A DNA stretch of 38,937 nucleotides from Streptomyces sp. CoH27 (GCF_020181035.1 NZ_JAIQYY010000002.1:1-38937), one strand, 5' to 3'. Positions 14,338 through 22,977 are shown, counted from the stretch's first letter. Made by a program: numbers and translations. Notes: generated from the sequence alone by a model not told the origin.

Positions 14338-15039
14338 TCAGGCAGCGGTGGCGCCGGCCAAGTGGGCGACACAGGAGTCTGGTTCGGCGAAGGGCTCCAG
14401 GCCGGTGGCGGTCAGGGGCGCGTCCAGGCGGGCCAACGCGCCCTGCATCAGACCGAGATGGAGCGGGCAGACCAACCGGCCGTGCTCCTCGGCGAGTTCC
14501 AGGAAGGGACAGTGCCGCAGCCGGATCCGCCGCGGCGGCGCGCCAGGTGTCGGCTCCTCTTCCGCAGTTGGCGCGAAGCCCAGCTCGTCGAGCAGGGCGA
14601 GAAGCGCGGCCACCGAGCGCTCGGCCGTCGGCCGCTCGAACGGGGGCGGCGGATCGACCAGGTATCCGCCCCAGGCGCGGCCGGTCTCCATCGCCTCCGC
14701 GCGCGCCTCGGCCGGATCGGCGGCCGCCCACCGGCTGAGCAGGACGCGGGCGAGGAGCCGGTAGTCCCGGGTGCCGCCGCGGTCCATGCCGGGACGCGCG
14801 GTGTAGACGGTACGGGGCCGGCCGGGTCCCGGGGACCGCTCGGTACGGCGCTCGACCAGACCCTCGGCCACCAGGGAATCCAGATGGAACCGGACCGTGT
14901 TGGGGTGGACGCCCAGCCGCCGTGCCGCCTCTGCGACACCGAGCGGCGAGGGTGCGGCGCGCAGCGCGTCCAGCACCGCCAGGCGCCGTGAGCTCTCCCG
15001 TGGGGTCACCGCTGGACACCCCTCTCCGCCTGCGTCCAT
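14338..15039 (-). CDS. winged-helix regulator with Cys/His metal- or Fe-S-binding domain
   Basis: This is a 233-residue regulator. Residues 16-66 form an ArsR/DeoR-like winged helix (LGVAEAARRLGVHPNTVRFHLDSLV), and 67-82 a basic wing. The C-terminal region contains HCPF with C177, then VCPLH with C191 and H194, then CVAH with C223. This C-x13-C-x2-H-x28-C layout resembles SufR-type regulators that bind an Fe-S cluster; a zinc site is the alternative. ATG 15039 has TAGGAT 9 bp upstream and no Shine-Dalgarno; an internal GTG at 15009 is less likely. It is divergent from a cupin gene across an AT-rich operator. Confidence 0.82.
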   Translation of the reverse strand: MDAGGEGCPAVTPRESSRRLAVLDALRAAPSPLGVAEAARRLGVHPNTVRFHLDSLVAEGLVERRTERSPGPGRPRTVYTARPGMDRGGTRDYRLLARVLLSRWAAADPAEARAEAMETGRAWGGYLVDPPPPFERPTAERSVAALLALLDELGFAPTAEEEPTPGAPPRRIRLRHCPFLELAEEHGRLVCPLHLGLMQGALARLDAPLTATGLEPFAEPDSCVAHLAGATAA

Positions 15040-15048
15040 TTTTCACGA

Positions 15049-15054
15049 ATCCTA
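15049..15054 (-). promoter_or_regulatory. -10 box of the Cys/His regulator gene
   Basis: TAGGAT on the minus strand is 9 bp before ATG 15039, which predicts a leader of 2-3 bases at most. Confidence 0.4.
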
Positions 15055-15070
15055 CATGTATAAATTGTAG
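15052..15070. promoter_or_regulatory. AT-rich dyad between regulator and cupin genes
   Basis: CTACA-N9-TGTAG, with the centre TGTATAAAT, is an island of A+T in a very GC-rich genome. It overlaps the -10 box of the regulator. It is the probable binding site of the Cys/His regulator and could serve both divergent promoters. Confidence 0.55.
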
Positions 15071-15143
15071 AGTGAGGAGAGGGCCCTGTTGACCTAGGTT
15101 CAGCAGGAGCAGCGGAAGACTTGAGCGTCGAGGGGAACAGCAG

Positions 15144-15563
15144 ATGACGTCGCCGTCCGCGAGGAGCACCGGGCCGGCCGGCACCACGGCGGCCGAGCCG
15201 CGTGTCCTGTGCGACACCCGGACCCTGGCCGAGACCCCGCCGCTGCCCGGCGGGGTGCTGTGGAAGCTCGCCGAGAGCGCCCGGCAGCTCGACGCCAACG
15301 TGGTCCGGATCGCTCCGGGCGACCGGATCACGACGCACACCGAGACACAACTGGACGTGCTGGTCCTGGTCATGGCCGGGGACGGCGCGCTCGGCGCGGG
15401 CCCCGCCGGGACACTGCTGCCGCTCACCGAGGGCGCCCTGGTATGGCTGCCGCGCGGCGCCACGCGCAGTATCAGCGCCGGTGCGGCCGGGCTCACCTAC
15501 CTGACCGTGCATCAACGCCGCCCGGGCATGCAGATCAGTACCATGACCAGCACCAGCGCCTGA
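15144..15563 (+). CDS. cupin domain protein
   Basis: This 139-residue protein is a single cupin barrel. RIAPGDRITTHTETQLDVLVLVMAGDG is cupin motif 1, with H and E ligands but only one clear His, and GALVWLPRGATRSISAGAAGLTYLTVH is motif 2, where the usual His is replaced. Metal binding may therefore be weak or absent. It has no signal peptide. GAGGGG lies 8 bases before the ATG. The divergent Cys/His regulator probably controls it. Its substrate is unknown; small cupins of this type often act as sensors or dioxygenase-like enzymes. Confidence 0.8.
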   Translation: MTSPSARSTGPAGTTAAEPRVLCDTRTLAETPPLPGGVLWKLAESARQLDANVVRIAPGDRITTHTETQLDVLVLVMAGDGALGAGPAGTLLPLTEGALVWLPRGATRSISAGAAGLTYLTVHQRRPGMQISTMTSTSA

Positions 15564-15643
15564 ACCGGTCTTCCGCCCCGCTACGGCCGCATCCGCACAA
15601 CACCCGCACAGCGGGCGCCCCTTGCCCCAGGCCGCCCGGCCGC

Positions 15644-15649
15644 TAGGGT
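15644..15649 (+). promoter_or_regulatory. -10 box of pemK-like gene, leaderless type
   Basis: TAGGGT lies exactly 6 bp before GTG 15656 and no Shine-Dalgarno is present. Confidence 0.55.
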
Positions 15650-15655
15650 GCCCCC

Positions 15656-16102
15656 GTGAGCACGTTTACCGAAGAGAACGTCCCCGGCCGGTACGGCCCC
15701 CACGCCACCACCGAGGCCGACCCGCGCGAGGTCGGCCGGGTGCGCACCGAGTACTCCCCGGCCCACGACGGCGACCCCGACCCCGGCGAGATCGCGTGGA
15801 CCTGGGTGCCCTTCGAGGAGAACGACGGCCGGGGCAAGGACCGCCCGGTGCTGGTCGTCGCCCGCGAGACGGCGGGCACCTTCCTCGCCGTACAGCTGAC
15901 CAGCAAGCGGCACGACGGCGACCGGGACTACGTGGCGATCGGCAGCGGGCCGTGGGACCGCTCCGACCGGGACTCCTGGGTGGACGTGGACCGCGTGCTG
16001 CGCCTGCACGAGGAGGGCATGCGCCGCGAGGCCTGCGCGCTGGACCGGATGCGGTTCGACCTGGTCCGCCGGCGCCTGCACGAGCGCTACGGCTGGACCT
16101 GA
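15656..16102 (+). CDS. PemK/MazF-like toxin-fold protein, no antitoxin nearby
   Basis: This 148-residue protein matches the PemK/MazF barrel from about residue 44. EIAWTWVPFEENDGRGKDRPVLVVAR gives the first strands with the conserved KDRPVLV block. TFLAVQLTSKRHDG is the strand carrying the usual T/S-S pair. SWVDVDRVLRL and ALDRMRFDLVRRRL are the C-terminal strand and helix. Active MazF proteins cut mRNA at short sites and are held by an adjacent antitoxin. None is encoded on either side, and the first 43 residues are an extra acidic arm. It may be a lone, regulated or inactive member. Its last 16 bases overlap the end of the convergent PARG gene. Confidence 0.75.
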   Translation: MSTFTEENVPGRYGPHATTEADPREVGRVRTEYSPAHDGDPDPGEIAWTWVPFEENDGRGKDRPVLVVARETAGTFLAVQLTSKRHDGDRDYVAIGSGPWDRSDRDSWVDVDRVLRLHEEGMRREACALDRMRFDLVRRRLHERYGWT

Positions 16103-16959
16103 GCCCCGCTCGCCTCGGGAAACGCCCGGGCGAACGCCTCCCGCACCACCGCTCCCGGCGTCCGGTCCAGCACCCCGAACACGACGTGGTCGAAGGTCCG
16201 GGCGAACCGGCCGCCGGGGCCGAGCAGTGCCCGGAAGGCGCCCGCGACCTGTGCCGGGTCGTTCTGGAACACCCCGCATCCCCAGGCGCCGAGCACCAGC
16301 CGGCGGTAGCCGTGCACGGCGGCCGTCTCCAGCACCCGCTCGGCGCGGAGCGCCAGGGCTTCCGGCAGGCCGGCGGCGCGCTCCGGCGCCGTACGCCGCA
16401 CGACGCCCGCGTTGGGGGCGGCCGCGGTCAGGAAGCCCGCCGCGTACGGCTCGGCCAGCAGCAGGCCGCGGTCGTCGCGGAAGACCGGGACGGCCGGCGA
16501 GTGGATGACCCGGTCCGTGTAGAACGCGTCGCGGTCGGCGCGGTGGTGGTCGTAGAAGGCGCGGGCCGTGACCAGGCAGGTGTACAGCGCGGAGGCGCGG
16601 CACAGGGCCTCCTCCTGGGCCTGCGCGCCGTTGAGGTAGCCGCCGCCCGGATTCCGGGCCGAGGCGAAGTTCAGCACGGCGGCCGGTGCGCCGGCCAGCC
16701 GGCGGGCGGCCTCCAGGCTGCTCTCGCCGGTGACCTCGACAACAGTGCCCTCGGCGACGGAGCCATCGGCCCCACCCGATTGCCGTACGGAAACCAGTTC
16801 CGGTACGGGAACCGGTTCCGGTCCGAACATCCGCGTCCCCGCCCGCGCGGCCTCGATCTGCGCCGCCAGCAAGACTTCCCGGCCGTCCGGCGCGCGGTAC
16901 CGGCCCGCGGCCACGATCTTTTCGGTCTCCGCGGCGATCCCGCGCAGGCGTGCGCTCAC
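16087..16959 (-). CDS. bacterial-type poly(ADP-ribose) glycohydrolase (TIGR02452 family)
   Basis: This 290-residue protein has a macrodomain fold. The PARG signature GGG-x7-QEE is intact: NPGGGYLNGAQAQEEALCR places GGG at 105-107 and QEE at 115-117, with the catalytic Glu in QEE. LVLGAWGCGVFQNDPAQVA is the second substrate loop, and DHVVFGVL the final strand. The family removes ADP-ribose chains from proteins. The cellular ADP-ribosyltransferase partner is not in the window. The GTG start is preceded by GGGGGTGG. It is convergent with the PemK-like gene (16-bp overlap) and divergent from egtA. Confidence 0.9.
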   Translation of the reverse strand: MSARLRGIAAETEKIVAAGRYRAPDGREVLLAAQIEAARAGTRMFGPEPVPVPELVSVRQSGGADGSVAEGTVVEVTGESSLEAARRLAGAPAAVLNFASARNPGGGYLNGAQAQEEALCRASALYTCLVTARAFYDHHRADRDAFYTDRVIHSPAVPVFRDDRGLLLAEPYAAGFLTAAAPNAGVVRRTAPERAAGLPEALALRAERVLETAAVHGYRRLVLGAWGCGVFQNDPAQVAGAFRALLGPGGRFARTFDHVVFGVLDRTPGAVVREAFARAFPEASGAQVQP

Positions 16960-17111
16960 GGCGCCACCCCCGTGGACGCCCTGGTCACCGCCCGTGCGGT
17001 CTCCCCCGTCGTGCTCATGTACGCATCGTGGGTGATGCTGGGCTTACGCCGCAACGGAGTTTCTCGGCTCGCGACGCCCCGGAGAACGCGTACGGAAACG
17101 GAGGTGACCGA

Positions 17112-17126
17112 ACCGGAACGTCCGGT
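17112..17126. promoter_or_regulatory. palindrome upstream of egtA
   Basis: ACCGGA-ACG-TCCGGT is a perfect 6-3-6 dyad, 110 bp ahead of the egtA start in the PARG-egtA gap. It is a candidate control site; the protein that binds it is unknown. No unambiguous -10 box for egtA was found. Confidence 0.45.
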
Positions 17127-17235
17127 AGGGCGCCCTTGTGCGAACCGGCTCAAGGGTCTTGGGTGGAACGGATGCCGACCCGGCCCCCTGACAAACCGGG
17201 CCGCTGGCATGGTGGAATCTCAGGAGGATCCCGAC

Positions 17236-18579
17236 ATGTCCGACTCGAAGAGCGACGGCGGCGACTGTACCGACCACCGCGCCGCCGTCACCGAGGCCGA
17301 GGTGGAGGCCCTGGTCAAGGGCATCTGCTTCAAGACCGGGCCGCCTCGCGCGCTCGGTGTCGAACTGGAGTGGCTGGTCCACGATGTGGACGCCCCCCAG
17401 GTCCCCGTAACACTCGAACGGCTCGAAGCGGCCTACGCCGCCCTGCGCGCCGTACCGCTGCGCTCGCCGCTCACCGTCGAGCCCGGCGGCCAGCTGGAGC
17501 TCAGTTCGCCGCCCGCCGCCTCCCTGATGGAGTGCATCCGCACCGTCTCGGCCGACCTGGACACCGTGCGCGGCGTCCTCGCCGAGGACGGGCTCACCCT
17601 CGTCGGCATCGGCCACGATCCCTGGCACACCCCGCGCCGGTTCCTGCACGAGCCGCGCTACGACGCCATGGAGATCTGCCTGGACCGCACCGGTCCGGCC
17701 GGCCGCCGCATGATGTGCGCCTCCGCCTCCGTGCAGGTCTGCGTGGACGCCGGGCACGAGGAGCCCGGCCCGCTCGGGCATGTGCGGCGCTGGTGGCTGG
17801 CGCATCACCTGGGCGCGGTCCTGGTGGCCGCGTTCGCCAACTCCCCGCTGATCGGCCGGGAGCCCACGGGCTGGGTGTCCACCCGGCAGCTGCTGTGGAC
17901 GGAGATCGGCGCCGACCGGGCGGGCGCTCCCCCGCTGGACGACGGTCCGCGGACCGCCTGGGCCCGGCATGTGCTGGACTCACCGGTGATGTGCGTCCGC
18001 CAGGACAGCGGGCCGTGGGAGGTGCCCGAAGGGCTCACCTTCCGGGAGTGGACCCGCTCCGGGTCGCCCCGGCCGCCCACCCGGGCGGACCTGGACTATC
18101 ACCTGACCACGCTGTTCCCGCCGGTCCGACCGCGCGGCCATCTGGAGCTGCGCATGATCGACGCACAGCCCGGCGAGGACGGCTGGATCGTGCCGCTCGC
18201 GGTGACGGCGGCGCTGTTCGACGACCTGGAGGCCGCCGAGACGGCGTACCGGACCGTGAAACCGCTCGCGGAACGCGCCCGGGACCGGCCGGCCCCGCAC
18301 AACCCGCTCTGGACCGACGCGGCGCGCCACGGGCTCGCCGATCCGGAGCTGCGCGAGGCCGCCGCCGTGTGTTTCGCGGCGGCGCTCGGGGCGCTGCCCC
18401 GGCTCGGGGCCACCACCGAGGTCACCGACGCGGTGGCCGCATACCTCGACCGTTACGTCGCCCGGGGCCGCTGCCCGGCCGACGACCTGCTGGACCTGCG
18501 GCGCGACATGGGCGCGTCCCGGTCCGGCCGCACCGGGGGCACCCCCGCCGACCGTCGGAGGAAGGACATCCGCACATGA
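17236..18579 (+). CDS. egtA: glutamate-cysteine ligase EgtA (ergothioneine biosynthesis)
   Basis: EgtA joins glutamate and cysteine to gamma-glutamylcysteine, the sulfur donor for ergothioneine. This 447-residue protein shows the GCS2-like fold: ALGVELEWLVHD, TVEPGGQLELSSPP (metal and substrate acidic residues), GIGHDPWHTPRRFL, MMCASASVQVCVD and HLELRMIDAQPGEDGW. AGGAGG lies 8 bases before ATG 17236. It is the first gene of egtABCD: its stop overlaps the egtB start as ATGA. From memory, S. coelicolor SCO0910 is the counterpart. Confidence 0.95.
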   Translation: MSDSKSDGGDCTDHRAAVTEAEVEALVKGICFKTGPPRALGVELEWLVHDVDAPQVPVTLERLEAAYAALRAVPLRSPLTVEPGGQLELSSPPAASLMECIRTVSADLDTVRGVLAEDGLTLVGIGHDPWHTPRRFLHEPRYDAMEICLDRTGPAGRRMMCASASVQVCVDAGHEEPGPLGHVRRWWLAHHLGAVLVAAFANSPLIGREPTGWVSTRQLLWTEIGADRAGAPPLDDGPRTAWARHVLDSPVMCVRQDSGPWEVPEGLTFREWTRSGSPRPPTRADLDYHLTTLFPPVRPRGHLELRMIDAQPGEDGWIVPLAVTAALFDDLEAAETAYRTVKPLAERARDRPAPHNPLWTDAARHGLADPELREAAAVCFAAALGALPRLGATTEVTDAVAAYLDRYVARGRCPADDLLDLRRDMGASRSGRTGGTPADRRRKDIRT

Positions 18580-19919
18580 CCGCCCCCGAGACCGAGACCG
18601 AGACCGCGGTGAGCGAGCGGGACACCGAGGCGCTGCGCAAGCGCGCGCTCGCCTCGCTGCTCACCGCCCGTGCCCGCACCACGCTGCTGACCAGCTGCGT
18701 CGAGGACCCGGACCTCACCGCCCAGCACTCCCCGCTGATGTCGCCGCTCGTGTGGGACCTCGCACACATCGGCAACCAGGAGGAGCTGTGGCTGCTGCGG
18801 GCGGTCGGCGGCCTGGAGGCGATGCGGCCCGAGATCGACGGCCTGTACGACGCCTTCGAGCACCCGCGCTCCGCGCGTCCCTCGCTGCCGCTGCTGCCGC
18901 CCGCCGAGGCTCGGCAGTACGCGGCCGAGGTACGCGGCCGGGTGCTGGACCTGCTGGCGGGCGCCGACTTCCACGGCTCGCGGCTGACCGAGGCCGCCTT
19001 CGCCTTCGGAATGATCGCCCAGCACGAGCAGCAGCACGACGAGACGATGCTGATCACCCATCAGCTCAGAAAGGGACCGCGGGCGCTGACCGCCCCCGGT
19101 CCCGAGCCGGCGCCGCTGTTCACCGGTCCGGCCGAAGTCCTCGTGCCCGGCGGCCCGTTCACGATGGGCACCTCCGGCGAGCCGTGGGCGCTGGACAACG
19201 AACGCCCCGCACACGTCAGAGAGGTGGCGCCGTTCTGGATCGACACCACCCCGGTGACGAACGCGGCGTACCAGGCGTTCATCGAGGACGGCGGTTACGA
19301 CACCGAACGCTGGTGGACGCCGGAGGGCTGGGCGCACATCCGGCAGCACTCCCTCACGGCCCCGCTGTTCTGGCACCGGGAGGGCGGGCAGTGGCTGCGC
19401 CGCCGGTTCGGGGTCACCGAGCCGGTCGTACCGGACGAGCCGGTGCTGCACGTGTGCTGGTACGAGGCCGACGCCTACGCCCGCTGGGCCGGACGGCGGC
19501 TGCCCACCGAGGCGGAGTGGGAGAAGGCCGCCCGTCACGACCCGGCCACCGGCCGCTCCCGGCGCTATCCCTGGGGCGACGCGGACCCGGCGCCGCACCA
19601 CGCCAACCTTGGCCAGCGGCATCTCGGTCCCGCACCCGCCGGCAGCTACCCGGCCGGTGAATCCCCGCTCGGTGTACGGCAGTTGATCGGGGACGTGTGG
19701 GAGTGGACGGCGAGCGACTTCCTGCCGTACCCCGGGTTCCAGGCGTTCCCGTACAAGGAGTATTCGGAGGTGTTCTTCGGCCCCGAGTACAAGGTCCTGC
19801 GCGGCGGTTCGTTCGCGGTGGACCCGGTGGCCTGCCGGGGGACGTTCCGCAACTGGGACTATCCGATCCGGCGGCAGATCTTCTCCGGGTTCCGTACGGC
19901 CCGCACGGCGGCCGCCTGA
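18576..19919 (+). CDS. egtB: EgtB, iron-dependent sulfoxide synthase
   Basis: EgtB joins gamma-glutamylcysteine to hercynine with O2, making the sulfoxide intermediate. The N-terminal DinB-like domain (to about residue 165) carries the three iron ligands: H64 in [10 protein letters not shown], and H150 and H154 in [11 protein letters not shown]. The C-terminal formylglycine-generating-enzyme-like domain runs from about residue 195 ([19 protein letters not shown]) to [19 protein letters not shown], with [13 protein letters not shown] and LRGGSFAV inside. The 447 residues are usual for the family. The start overlaps egtA, and the stop overlaps egtC by one base. Confidence 0.96.
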   Translation: MTAPETETETAVSERDTEALRKRALASLLTARARTTLLTSCVEDPDLTAQHSPLMSPLVWDLAHIGNQEELWLLRAVGGLEAMRPEIDGLYDAFEHPRSARPSLPLLPPAEARQYAAEVRGRVLDLLAGADFHGSRLTEAAFAFGMIAQHEQQHDETMLITHQLRKGPRALTAPGPEPAPLFTGPAEVLVPGGPFTMGTSGEPWALDNERPAHVREVAPFWIDTTPVTNAAYQAFIEDGGYDTERWWTPEGWAHIRQHSLTAPLFWHREGGQWLRRRFGVTEPVVPDEPVLHVCWYEADAYARWAGRRLPTEAEWEKAARHDPATGRSRRYPWGDADPAPHHANLGQRHLGPAPAGSYPAGESPLGVRQLIGDVWEWTASDFLPYPGFQAFPYKEYSEVFFGPEYKVLRGGSFAVDPVACRGTFRNWDYPIRRQIFSGFRTARTAAA

Positions 19920-20734
19920 TGTGCCGTCACATCGCCTATCTGGGGCCGGAGACACCGCTGGGCCGGATCCTCATGGAGCCTGTGCACAGCCTGGTGCACC
20001 AGTCCTGGGCGCCCGAGCGGCAGGCGTCCGGGACGGTCAACGCCGATGGTTTCGGGGTGGGCTGGTACGCCCCGGGGGATCCCGTCCCGGCGCGCTACCG
20101 GCGGGCCGGGCCCATCTGGGCGGACCTGTCCTTCGCCGATCTGGCCCGGGTGGTGCGCTCCGGCGCCGTGCTCGCCGCCGTACGGGACGCGACGCTCGCG
20201 GGCGCGGACGCCGAGGCCGCCGCGGCGCCCTTCACCGCCGGGCGGTGGCTGTTCAGTCACAACGGGGCCGTCGCGGGCTGGCCGGACTCGGCCGCTCCGC
20301 TGATGTCCGCCCTGCCCCCGGTCGAGCTGCTGACGCTGGAGGCCCGTACCGACTCGGCGTTCGTCTGGGCGCTGGTCCTGCACCGGCTGCGCGCGGGCGA
20401 CGACCCCGGCCAGGCCTTGGGCGAGACGGTTCGCCGGCTGGCCGGGGCGGCCCCCGCCTCCCGGCTCAATCTGCTGCTGACCGATGGCGTCACGATCGCC
20501 GCCACCGCCTGGGGCGACAGCCTCTGGTACCGCACGGAGCCCGGCCTGAGCACGGTCGTCGCCTCCGAGCCCTACGACGACGACCCGCTCTGGCAGGAGG
20601 TCCCCGACCGCACCGTGCTCACCGCGAGCCGCGCCGGCGTGCTGCTCGCCCCGCCGGCCGAACCGGCGTCCTCCCCCACTCTCGACTCCGCTCGTGCGGG
20701 GGGACCCCCATCATCGAAGGAGCCCTGTACGTGA
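19919..20734 (+). CDS. egtC: EgtC, gamma-glutamyl hercynylcysteine sulfoxide amidohydrolase
   Basis: EgtC removes the glutamate from the EgtB product. It is a class II glutamine-amidotransferase-fold hydrolase with nucleophile C2 directly after the initiator ([15 protein letters not shown]). [13 protein letters not shown] and [12 protein letters not shown] are the other conserved loops. The 271 residues exceed the usual 225-250. The extra tail ([22 protein letters not shown]) is encoded by a palindromic repeat-like sequence and is low complexity, so it is probably not needed for activity. The start overlaps the egtB stop (TGATG); the stop overlaps the egtD start (GTGA). Confidence 0.94.
   Translation: MCRHIAYLGPETPLGRILMEPVHSLVHQSWAPERQASGTVNADGFGVGWYAPGDPVPARYRRAGPIWADLSFADLARVVRSGAVLAAVRDATLAGADAEAAAAPFTAGRWLFSHNGAVAGWPDSAAPLMSALPPVELLTLEARTDSAFVWALVLHRLRAGDDPGQALGETVRRLAGAAPASRLNLLLTDGVTIAATAWGDSLWYRTEPGLSTVVASEPYDDDPLWQEVPDRTVLTASRAGVLLAPPAEPASSPTLDSARAGGPPSSKEPCT
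20669..20710. repeat. palindromic repeat element inside the egtC 3' end
   Basis: CTCCCCCACTCTCGACTCCG followed by CTCGTGCGGGGGGACCCCCA resembles a short hairpin element that I recall recurring in many Streptomyces intergenic regions. TCCCCC (20672-20677) pairs with GGGGGA (20699-20704). Here it is translated as the EgtC tail. Confidence 0.45.
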
Positions 20735-21690
20735 GCCCCCTGCACGTCACCCGCACCCTCCCCGAGGACGCGACGGACGCCGCGCTGCGCGCCGACGTCC
20801 TGCACGGCCTCACCGATCACCCCAAGTGGCTGCCGCCGAAGTGGTTCTACGACGCCCAGGGCAGTGAACTCTTCGAGCAGATCACCGAGTTGCCCGAGTA
20901 CTACCCGACGCGGGCCGAGCGGGAGATCCTGCTCGCCCGGTCCGGCGAGATAGCCGCGGCGAGCGGCGCCCGCACCCTGGTCGAGCTGGGCTCGGGCTCC
21001 TCGGAGAAGACCCGCCATCTGCTCGACGCGCTCACGCCCGCGGCGTACGTCCCGGTCGACGTCAGCGAGAGCGCCCTCACCCAGGCCGGGCAGGCCCTCG
21101 TCGAGGAGCGCCCCGGCCTCGAAGTCCACGCGCTGATCGCCGACTTCACCGCCCCGCTGACCCTGCCGGCCACTCCGGGACCCCGGCTGCTGGCGTTCCT
21201 CGGCGGCACGATCGGCAATCTGCTGCCGGACGAGCGGGCGAAGTTCCTGGCCTCCGTGCGCGGGCTGCTCGGGCCGGGCGACGGGCTGCTGCTCGGCACC
21301 GACCTCGTCAAGGACGAGCGGGTGCTGGTGCGGGCCTACGACGACGCGGCCGGGGTGACGGCCGCGTTCAACAAGAACGTGCTGGCCGTCGTCGACCGGG
21401 AACTGGGCGCCGACTTCGACCCGGACACCTTCGACCACGTGGCCCTGTGGGACGCCGAGCGGGAGTGGATCGAGATGCGGCTGCGCTCCCGTACCGCGCA
21501 GACCGTGAAGGTGCCCGCGCTGGACCTGGCCGTGGACTTCGCGGCGGGCGAGGAGCTGCGCACCGAGGTGTCGGCCAAGTTCCGCCGGGACGGAATCACC
21601 AGCGAACTCGCCGATGCAGGGCTGGAGTTGACGCACTGGTGGACCGATTCGGAGGGCCGGTTCGCGCTGTCGCTGTGCATGGCCCAGTGA
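20731..21690 (+). CDS. egtD: EgtD, histidine N-alpha-methyltransferase
   Basis: EgtD trimethylates histidine to hercynine with S-adenosylmethionine, the first ergothioneine step. The SAM motif is [16 protein letters not shown] (residues 88-103). [33 protein letters not shown] is the conserved histidine-binding entrance. [14 protein letters not shown] corresponds to the G-T/S-IGN loop. The 319 residues match the usual length. GTG 20731 overlaps the egtC stop, and GAAGGAG lies 9 bases upstream. The final codons lie in a tandem 20-bp duplication. No egtE, the C-S lyase, follows. Confidence 0.96.
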   Translation: MSPLHVTRTLPEDATDAALRADVLHGLTDHPKWLPPKWFYDAQGSELFEQITELPEYYPTRAEREILLARSGEIAAASGARTLVELGSGSSEKTRHLLDALTPAAYVPVDVSESALTQAGQALVEERPGLEVHALIADFTAPLTLPATPGPRLLAFLGGTIGNLLPDERAKFLASVRGLLGPGDGLLLGTDLVKDERVLVRAYDDAAGVTAAFNKNVLAVVDRELGADFDPDTFDHVALWDAEREWIEMRLRSRTAQTVKVPALDLAVDFAAGEELRTEVSAKFRRDGITSELADAGLELTHWWTDSEGRFALSLCMAQ

Positions 21691-21716
21691 AGCTGAGCAT
21701 GGCCCGGTGAAGCGGA
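21677..21716 (+). repeat. tandem 20-bp duplication over the egtD stop codon
   Basis: GCATGGCCCAGTGAAGCTGA (21677-21696) is followed directly by GCATGGCCCGGTGAAGCGGA (21697-21716), with 18 of 20 identical. The first copy contains the egtD stop codon. Confidence 0.85.
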
Positions 21717-21723
21717 GGCGGGA

Positions 21724-22977
21724 TCAGAGGCTGGGGGTCAGCTCCTCGGTGATCCTGCGGGAGGCGCGGCGGGCCTCGGTCGCCGGGTCCGCGCCGCGGA
21801 GCACCCGGGTCATGTACTCCTTGATCGGGTTGTCGGCCTCGACGTCGGCCCACTGAGGGGTGCTGGGGGTCGCCCGCCCGTGCGCCGCGCCCGCGGCCAT
21901 GGCGGCGACCCCCTCCTCGCCCGCGACCGCGCCCGTCAGCGTGGTCTTGTTGGGCACGTAGTTCATGGTGCGGGCGAGTTCGGTGTCCCACGTGGCGCCG
22001 GTGAGCGCGCCGACGACGGCGGTCGCCGCGAACTGGTCCCTTGTGTTCTGCGGGACGACGAGGTCGGAGCCGCCGGTGAACACGGTGCCGGGCCGGGCGG
22101 CGGTCTTCCCGGGCACCGGGAAGAAGCCCAGTTTCCCCTTCAGGTCCGGGTTCTGCCGGACGATCGACTGGGCGAGCCCGGGTACGGCGACGATCTGCGC
22201 GACCTGGCCACCGGCGAACACCCCGGCCTGGGGCGGGTGTTCCTCGTCGGCGCCCACGGGGCCCCGGCCGAGGGCCTGGAGCCGGCGGTAGAAGTCCATG
22301 CCGCGCAACGCGGCCGGGGTGTCCAGAGTGCCCTTCCAGTCGTAGTCCTTCTGCACGGCGAGGTCGCCGCCCTCGTCCCAGATGAAGCCGGAGAGCGTGT
22401 ACCAGTCCTGTCCGGCGAGGTAAATGCCCTGGTTGCCACCGGAGTTGAGCTTCTCGGTGTCGGCGAGCCACTCGTCGCGGGTCTTCGGCGGGCCGCTGAT
22501 GCCGGCCGCCTCGAACAGGTCCTTGCGGTAGATGACGACGCGGTTGGCCGCGTACCAGGGGATGCCGTACTGCGCGTTGCCGTCCTTGCCGGGCTCGGCG
22601 AGGCCGGGCAGCCACTGGTCCTGGCCCCAGTCGCGCATCGACTCCAGGGTGAGATCGGCGAGCCGGCCGCCGTCGGCGTACAGCGGCACCTGGGTGTTGC
22701 CGACCTCGATGACGTCGGGTCCGTCGCCGGAGGTGTCCTTGAGCGCCGCGCGGACCTTCTCGACGATGCCGGTCCACTGCTGGATGCGGATGTCGAGGCG
22801 CAGGTCCTGGTGGGTGCGCTCGAAGTCCCCGGTGAAGCGCCGGAGGAACTCCTCGGAGGCGCTGTCCTTCATCAGCCACACGGTGACGGTCTTGCGCCCG
22901 TGCCCGCCCGGGAGCATCCCGCAGGCGCTCACGAGGCAGCCGGTGGCACAGACGAGGGCGAGCAGACGACGTCTCAC
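21724..22977 (-). CDS. ABC transporter sugar-binding lipoprotein (orphan)
   Basis: This is a 417-residue extracellular solute-binding protein of family 1. The signal peptide RRRLLALVCATGCLVSAC ends in a lipobox (VSAC), so C19 should be lipidated and anchor the protein outside the membrane. TVTVWLMKDSASEEFLRRF, GPDVIEVGNTQVPLYADGG, YGIPWYAANRVVIYRKDLFE and FTGGSDLVVPQNTRDQ are characteristic of carbohydrate-binding members. GTG 22977 has AGGA 8 bases upstream. No permease or ATPase genes are adjacent, so it must use components encoded elsewhere. The promoter carries a DasR-like site. Confidence 0.9.
   Translation of the reverse strand: MRRRLLALVCATGCLVSACGMLPGGHGRKTVTVWLMKDSASEEFLRRFTGDFERTHQDLRLDIRIQQWTGIVEKVRAALKDTSGDGPDVIEVGNTQVPLYADGGRLADLTLESMRDWGQDQWLPGLAEPGKDGNAQYGIPWYAANRVVIYRKDLFEAAGISGPPKTRDEWLADTEKLNSGGNQGIYLAGQDWYTLSGFIWDEGGDLAVQKDYDWKGTLDTPAALRGMDFYRRLQALGRGPVGADEEHPPQAGVFAGGQVAQIVAVPGLAQSIVRQNPDLKGKLGFFPVPGKTAARPGTVFTGGSDLVVPQNTRDQFAATAVVGALTGATWDTELARTMNYVPNKTTLTGAVAGEEGVAAMAAGAAHGRATPSTPQWADVEADNPIKEYMTRVLRGADPATEARRASRRITEELTPSL

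Noticed and set aside
15656..16102. Classical MazEF/PemIK module
   Set aside because: No antitoxin-sized gene precedes or follows in the same direction, and the gene has its own leaderless-type promoter.
16781..16830. Palindromes such as GGAACCGGTTCC near the start of the PARG gene
   Set aside because: They fall within codons for a VPVPEL-type segment and look like coding repeats, not an operator.
15622..17235. Frame continuous with egtA far upstream, suggesting a large fusion protein
   Set aside because: It crosses the PemK-like and PARG genes out of their frames. A clear AGGAGG and ATG at 17236 mark the true egtA start.
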